A stretch of DNA of 64,000 nt, from the NCBI GenBank assembly GCA_008360975.2, contig CM039202.1:3916128-3980127 (forward strand), read 5' to 3'. Position 1 is the first letter of the stretch. Every line of letters begins with the position of its first letter. This document shows positions 59,617-64,000 of this stretch, in pieces. This DNA comes from Lichenostomus cassidix. Taxonomy: Eukaryota > Chordata > Aves > Passeriformes > Meliphagidae. Under the pieces are notes generated by a model. The model was not told where the DNA came from. It searched no databases and saw only the letters and a program-made list of their open reading frames with translations. The position numbers and the translations under genes are program-made.

Positions 59617-59622
59617 AATAAA
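59617..59622 (+). terminator. Poly(A) signal AATAAA, right RASAL2-like copy
   Basis: Same position relative to the stop as in the left copy, about 247 nt downstream, within the AT-rich 3' UTR. Confidence 0.7.
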
Positions 59623-60437
59623 CTTGAAAAAACAAATCTGAAGTATGGGCTTTAATTCCCCACTCAGGGCCACGAGAACCAGGTTCCCCAGAATAAGTCC
59701 TTCTGATTCTCTGTGTAAATGGAGGGAGCTCTTGGGTTGTGTACAGAAAATGCCAATGTAATATACCAAAAGGAAGTGAATACTGTAGATTTTTTTAATT
59801 ATTGCTATTTTTTATTATTATTATTATTAATGTTAATATTATGTTGTTGTTGTTTTTCACTGTTTGAAAGCACTGCAGTCCTGGGAGGAGGAAGAGGGGA
59901 GTGTGTGTGTGTGTGTGTTGTGGGTGAGAGAGGTGAGCAGTGAGTTACTCGGGACAGCAACTGCCTGATACAGGGACATGAGTGGAGTGAAATTAATTCC
60001 ATAGGAAAACTCATCAGCTGGGCTTATTCCCCCTTCCCCAGCTGGTCTTTAACTGAATGCAAACTTGATAGCAATCATTTTAGCAAGAGGCTCTTGCTGT
60101 GTCCTGTATCTACTTTCGATAGGACTCTGGCAAAAACCAGTCTTTCTGAAGAAGGTACAAAGTGGGAGCAGCAAGCTGGATTCCTGGAATTTGCGCAGTC
60201 AGGCTTCCTGTCAGACAGAGGGAATCTGCAGGATTTTGTGGGAGGATTCTGTCTATTTTACCCTGGTTCTAATGCAGTTTTATATTTTCTGTTTGGAGAA
60301 TTTACAGACCTGTAAATACTTTTTTAACAATTTCTAGCCAATCCCCACCATACGCCCTGTGCAGCAGCACCCCGAGTTCCCTCTCTGCTCTCCATTGGGA
60401 ACAGCCTGGTTAATCCTCTCGGGAAAGGGCTAATCAA

Positions 60438-60735
60438 AGGGTGCCCATGCCCAGCACAGGAAGTCCCATATGCAAAATTCCCTTTTTCTGGAGAATGTCT
60501 GTATTTTAATGCTGGCTCATTTCCACTATTTCAGCCACTTGCTCAGCCAGTGTAGCTCCAATGAAAGGTGCTTTCTGCACTTTTGTTGAAAGATCTTCCA
60601 TTTCTGCTGAAATTTTCCTTTTTCTGGATACTTTCAAGGGCTTTCTTTTGAGTTCTGTATACACCAGTTTTTCTTCAGGAGTTTTGACTAAGCTTTAATC
60701 TCCAAACTCCCGTCTGGGGTTGTGCTCTGCATTGG
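60438..60735 (-). pseudogene. Unidentified protein-like remnant, right copy
   Basis: Duplicate of 4193-4483. On the minus strand it now has a stop at 60506-60508 (CAG CAT TAA), another TAA where the left copy has GAA in GDES, a one-base deletion nearby, and a 9-base insertion that adds codons reading VQK. It therefore does not encode the protein that the left copy keeps open. Confidence 0.4.
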
Positions 60736-62981
60736 CTCAGCAGTGATTACTTTTCCATACTTTCCAAACCATCTTCCAGCTCTAGGGCCTTGCTGACCTC
60801 TGATATTTTATTCCTCAAACTGTGCCTTTGAGTTCCTCCTCCTCCTCCTTTCTCCCTTCAGGCATTGCAGCCGTAGCATCTTCTCCCATCCCATTTGACT
60901 CCCATCACATCTAGGGCTTTAGACTCGTAGCCTGTGAGTTCTGCAGCAGCGAGGAGTCAATGGTGCAACGTGTGATGGGGAGCGTGGCAGAGCTTTGGGC
61001 TCACACTCTGAGCAAAGGCATTGGGCTGTGTCTAATGCTGTGCAAGGAGCTGCTGCTCTCACTGGGGAACAGAGGAAGTAGTGCAGGAAAAATTGAATAG
61101 CCTGTGGTAGGAATACTCGTGTGTTCCTCAGACTGAACAGGAAAGTCACCCCATCCTGGTGTCTCGTCTGTGCTGGCCACATTGGTACCGTTCTAGAGGG
61201 TTCTCTCCAAACCTCAAAGCCACTGGGGCTTCTTGAGTGCTCAGGAAAAGCTCATGGCCAGCACAGCAGCTCAGGGAGATGGAGCAGCCTCTCGTGTGTG
61301 GCCTCTTGGCAGGGGGTGTGTGGAGTCTGCAGTGTGGGAGGTGAGCAGGGTGACATGGTACAGGCACTGAGAGGAGAGGGGGGAGCACAGCCTAGGGGCA
61401 GCATCCTGTAAATCCCTGTCCTTTGCAGCTCTAGGAATTCATACCTTTTTTTAAAGGGAAATAGATTTCACATCCAGGAATTACCAGCTGTTACTTCCCT
61501 GGTGTATCAGAAATGGGCAGCTATGCACAAAAGCACAGATTCATCCAGCTACACATTGTGCCACATTCCTCTCCAGTGGCATAACTCAGGCAGGGAATCT
61601 ACAGGAGAATTCTCTATAATTACAGAATATGAGGTGTATCCACTAATAAATTCTTTATCCATGTAACAAATCATCAAAGAAATGGGGTTTATTTTATGTT
61701 TCTGTAATTGCTTTGGATTGGCTGTGAGTTTTTTCCCCGTGATATGATTTCATGTTTTGATGCTTGCTTAAACCCACGAGCTTTTAACTTGGAAGTCCAC
61801 GAATTTTACAGCCATGTCCATAGAATGTGTCAGCAATACTTACTTGTGTGTATGAATTATGCTTGTGCTCTGCAAAAATGTCTGTGTTGTTCCTGGAGAA
61901 CAATTCCTGTCCGAGCTGAACCATGATGTGTTTCCATCAGTGGTGGGCATGGCCAGCCACAGGTATGCAGCTGAATGTGACAGAGGAAAAAGGGTGAAAT
62001 TTAGGGTGATGTTTTTAGGGTTTTCCTTCTCTACAGTAAGTTAAGTCCCAGGAGAGTGAGCATGTCCTTACAGATCATGCCTGCCAGGAATCCTACCTGC
62101 AAAAATAGATTTTCTGTCTCAAGGGCCTTAATAAGAGTGTTACTACACAGAACTGTTTTACAATGATAGCTCTAAAAAAGTTATTTTTTATTTCAACAAA
62201 GTACACCTTTAAAAAGGAATAAATTTGTTTTTCAAGCCATATTTTTATGCTAGTTGCTCTGGACTGTTTGGTCTCTGAGACCCATTTCTGCATTTCATTG
62301 CCTGGGTTTGTTCTAAAGAAGATTTATTTTTGTTCTGTGAATAATTTTTGAAGGTTTCTGTAATATGTACAGATACAGATACATTTGAGGACTTTTACTG
62401 ATATTCCTACAAAGAATACAAGTAAACTTTAAACAGTTTGGACTCTATGTTTGTGTAACTGCAGAGGGTGGAGGGGAAGGAATTCCCACCATAACAAAAT
62501 GTTTGGGACAGAGCAGCTGCTACCTGGAGCAGCCTGGGCAAACCAAGGGCTGCGGGGTGGAGTGGAGCAGAAGGATGAATTCCTGTCGCACACAGTTCCC
62601 AGCTCTGCCTCCCCCTGCCTGTGACCTCTGCGCTTCCTGAAGCTGGGAAAATCTGGCATTGTGGCATTGCCAGAGAGCGACAAGCTGTGGAGACACGGAG
62701 AACTGCTCTCTGCTTCTTTTAGCCACGGGGTTTTTCCTGGGTGGTGAAAAGAGAGTTCCCTTGCATTAATTAATGTGGTTATTCCCCTCACACCAGACCC
62801 GTGAATGTGATCAGCCCAGTTTTCCTGTTCAGTCCATTCCTAGATTGCACATTCTCACACAACAGCCCAAAGCTGCAGAGTTGGAGGCATGGACATGTGG
62901 AGGGATATTATTCACAGGTTCACATCAAATGCTGAATTCTAAGCTATTTACATTTATTCTCCACACATGTATGACATCTTG
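60736..62981. other. 3' flank of the right copy, no gene seen
   Basis: Shared with 4484-6745; no recognisable exon, RNA gene or complete mobile element. Confidence 0.6.
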
Positions 62982-63781
62982 TATACAGTGAGCGAGAAAA
63001 CCTTCCATAGTGAACCAAGTGTAATATCTATACTCAAGGGGATGTTTTGGAAAAGTCTTTTTATTTTCCCTTCACGCAATTGCTCTTTTTCGGGATGGGA
63101 TGGAATGGGATAGGATGGGATGAGATGGGATGGGATGGGATGGGATGGGATGGGATGGGATGGGATGGGATGGGATGGGATGGGATGCAGACCTAGAAGA
63201 CAAAGTGATCCCAGTATCACATCTGCTGGTTTTGGGAAGGGAAGCAGGGCAGAATCAATGGGAGAGGGATGGGAAGGAGGAGACAAGCAAAAGGTGTCCT
63301 GAGGGAAGTAGAGGTGGGAAGGTGAGGTGGAGCAGGAGCACTGCACAAATGCCAGTCAGGATGGCCCTAGAATAATGGACTTTAAACTGGGGGAAGTCTG
63401 GGTTTTTCTGTACCAAACTCAGGTGTTCTATCCTACAGAGGGCTTTGAATTCCACTTTACTCCACTGTGTAAAACTGTGAATGTGCAAACCCTTCTCCCA
63501 TTTCCAGCCACTCTGGACAGAGTTCACAGGGCTCTGGAGCCTATTCTGTCACTCTTGCAGTTCACATGGGAAATTCCTTGCGAGAAGCTTCCCTCCAAGA
63601 GTCCTCCTGCCCAAAGGATGCAAGTGTACAACCTTGACTGATTTCCAGCATGCAAGGTTGTGTGCTGCTGCTTTAAGTTCAGCAGCAGCTGCTGCTTCAA
63701 TCCATTAGCAGATGGAATAGCAATTTGCTTACGCTGAGATATGAGTGTCAGGAGAAGAGAGTCCTTGATCTGGGGGGATGC
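62982..63781. other. Spacer between direct and inverted duplications
   Basis: Found nowhere else in the window. It contains the GGGAT pentanucleotide repeat. The minus strand stays open for about 90 codons from 63863 to 63489, but below 63782 the translation does not look like RASAL2. Confidence 0.6.
63092..63188 (+). repeat. (GGGAT)n pentanucleotide repeat
   Basis: About nineteen GGGAT units, with a few variants (GGAAT, AGGAT, GAGAT) at the left end and perfect repeats at the right. This suggests growth at the right side. Confidence 0.95.
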
Positions 63782-63863
63782 CTGCGGAGTCAGCAGTAAG
63801 TTCTTTCCCCTAAAATGTCCATCTACATTCTCCTGCGTTGGAGACTTCAGCTTATTTATGTCA
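63782..63863 (-). pseudogene. RASAL2: RASAL2-like exon 12 start, inverted copy (partial)
   Basis: On the minus strand an acceptor CACAG (63864-63868) is followed by DINKLKSPTQ and GHFRGKNLLLTPQ, as in the central copy with one substitution. Beyond the breakpoint the next codons read ASPQ. The family has ASSQ at that point, so this copy may continue a few codons further along the original exon. After that no similarity is evident. Confidence 0.75.
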
Positions 63864-64000
63864 CTGTGCAGTGGAAAGGAATTTGGTTAATTTTTGAACA
63901 GCCAAGACCCCGAGAGATCTGTCCCAGAGAAGTCTTTCTACCTCACTTAACCTCCCCCCACTGAAAGCTTCAAGGAGCCAGACATCCTTTTATGAGCTCT
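63782..64000 (-). repeat. Inverted duplicate of 50025-50243
   Basis: The reverse complement of this end matches the last part of intron 11 and the first 82 bases of exon 12 at very high identity. The match runs off the window edge on the right. On the left it stops exactly at the point where exon 12 of the central copy has its first deletion. Confidence 0.95.

Larger units (their letters stand above)
28970..59640 (+). pseudogene. RASAL2: RASAL2-like RasGAP locus, degraded downstream half
   Basis: Fifteen exons (one predicted, fourteen recognised by protein similarity) follow the exon order of RASAL2, a cytoplasmic and membrane-associated SynGAP-family protein that speeds GTP hydrolysis by Ras. 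RASAL2 is favoured over DAB2IP because of [42 protein letters not shown] and QSAPQV. Exons 1-7 join in frame; exons 8, 10 and 12 carry a frameshift with a stop, a lost acceptor, and two frameshifts with stops. Most of the coiled-coil coding sequence is not found. Splicing exons 1-8 would give a 407-residue protein ending at TAG 44369-44371. A truncated functional product remains possible; assembly error could explain single-base lesions but not all of them. Confidence 0.85.
56227..62981 (+). repeat. Segmental duplication, right copy
   Basis: Direct duplicate of 1-6745, with the end of homology at CATCTTG 62981. It spans part of intron 14, exon 15, the 3' UTR and flank. Differences include the extra 20 bases near 56883, a shorter GT tract and the broken minus-strand remnant at 60438-60735. 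Confidence 0.95.

Overview
This is a vertebrate nuclear window, almost certainly from a bird and probably a songbird. The evidence is split exons with GT-AG introns, CR1 retrotransposon pieces with the avian-type 3' end, retroviral LTRs and long AT-rich introns. There are no operons or bacterial-type genes. The only gene I recognise is a RASAL2-like gene (SynGAP-family Ras GTPase-activating protein), and it is present here more than once.

Layout. (1) 1-6745 is the 3' end of one RASAL2-like copy: last intron, last coding exon (2972-3124), 3' UTR and downstream flank. (2) 6746-27160 is a tandem array of ~3.96 kb units: a fragment, a 500-N gap, then five nearly identical units. Each unit carries a CRE/CCAAT/GC-box/TATA promoter, a (GGGA)n tract, two opposed CR1 fragments and a degenerate C-rich tract. 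(3) The array ends at 27160, close to a minus-strand retroviral LTR. (4) 28970-59640 is a nearly complete RASAL2-like locus on the plus strand: a candidate short first exon plus fourteen recognisable exons. (5) 56227-62981, covering its last intron, last exon and flank, is a direct duplicate of 1-6745. (6) 63782-64000 is an inverted duplicate of 50025-50243, so a further RASAL2-like copy begins on the minus strand at the right edge.

Exons 1-7 of the central copy splice in frame and encode the PH and C2 regions and the start of the RasGAP domain. The rest is damaged: a net ~55-nt deletion with a stop in exon 8, a lost splice acceptor before exon 10, two frameshifts and a stop in exon 12, and no recognisable exon for most of the coiled coil. 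The locus is therefore best read as a decaying member of an amplified family, or as a source of a truncated ~407-residue PH-C2 protein.

The array promoters look functional by motif, but the reading frame after the shared ATG shifts from unit to unit. Any transcript is more likely non-coding. Amplified gene fragments, a macrosatellite and many CR1/ERV insertions would fit a W chromosome, a germline-restricted chromosome or another heterochromatic block. The sequence alone cannot decide which.
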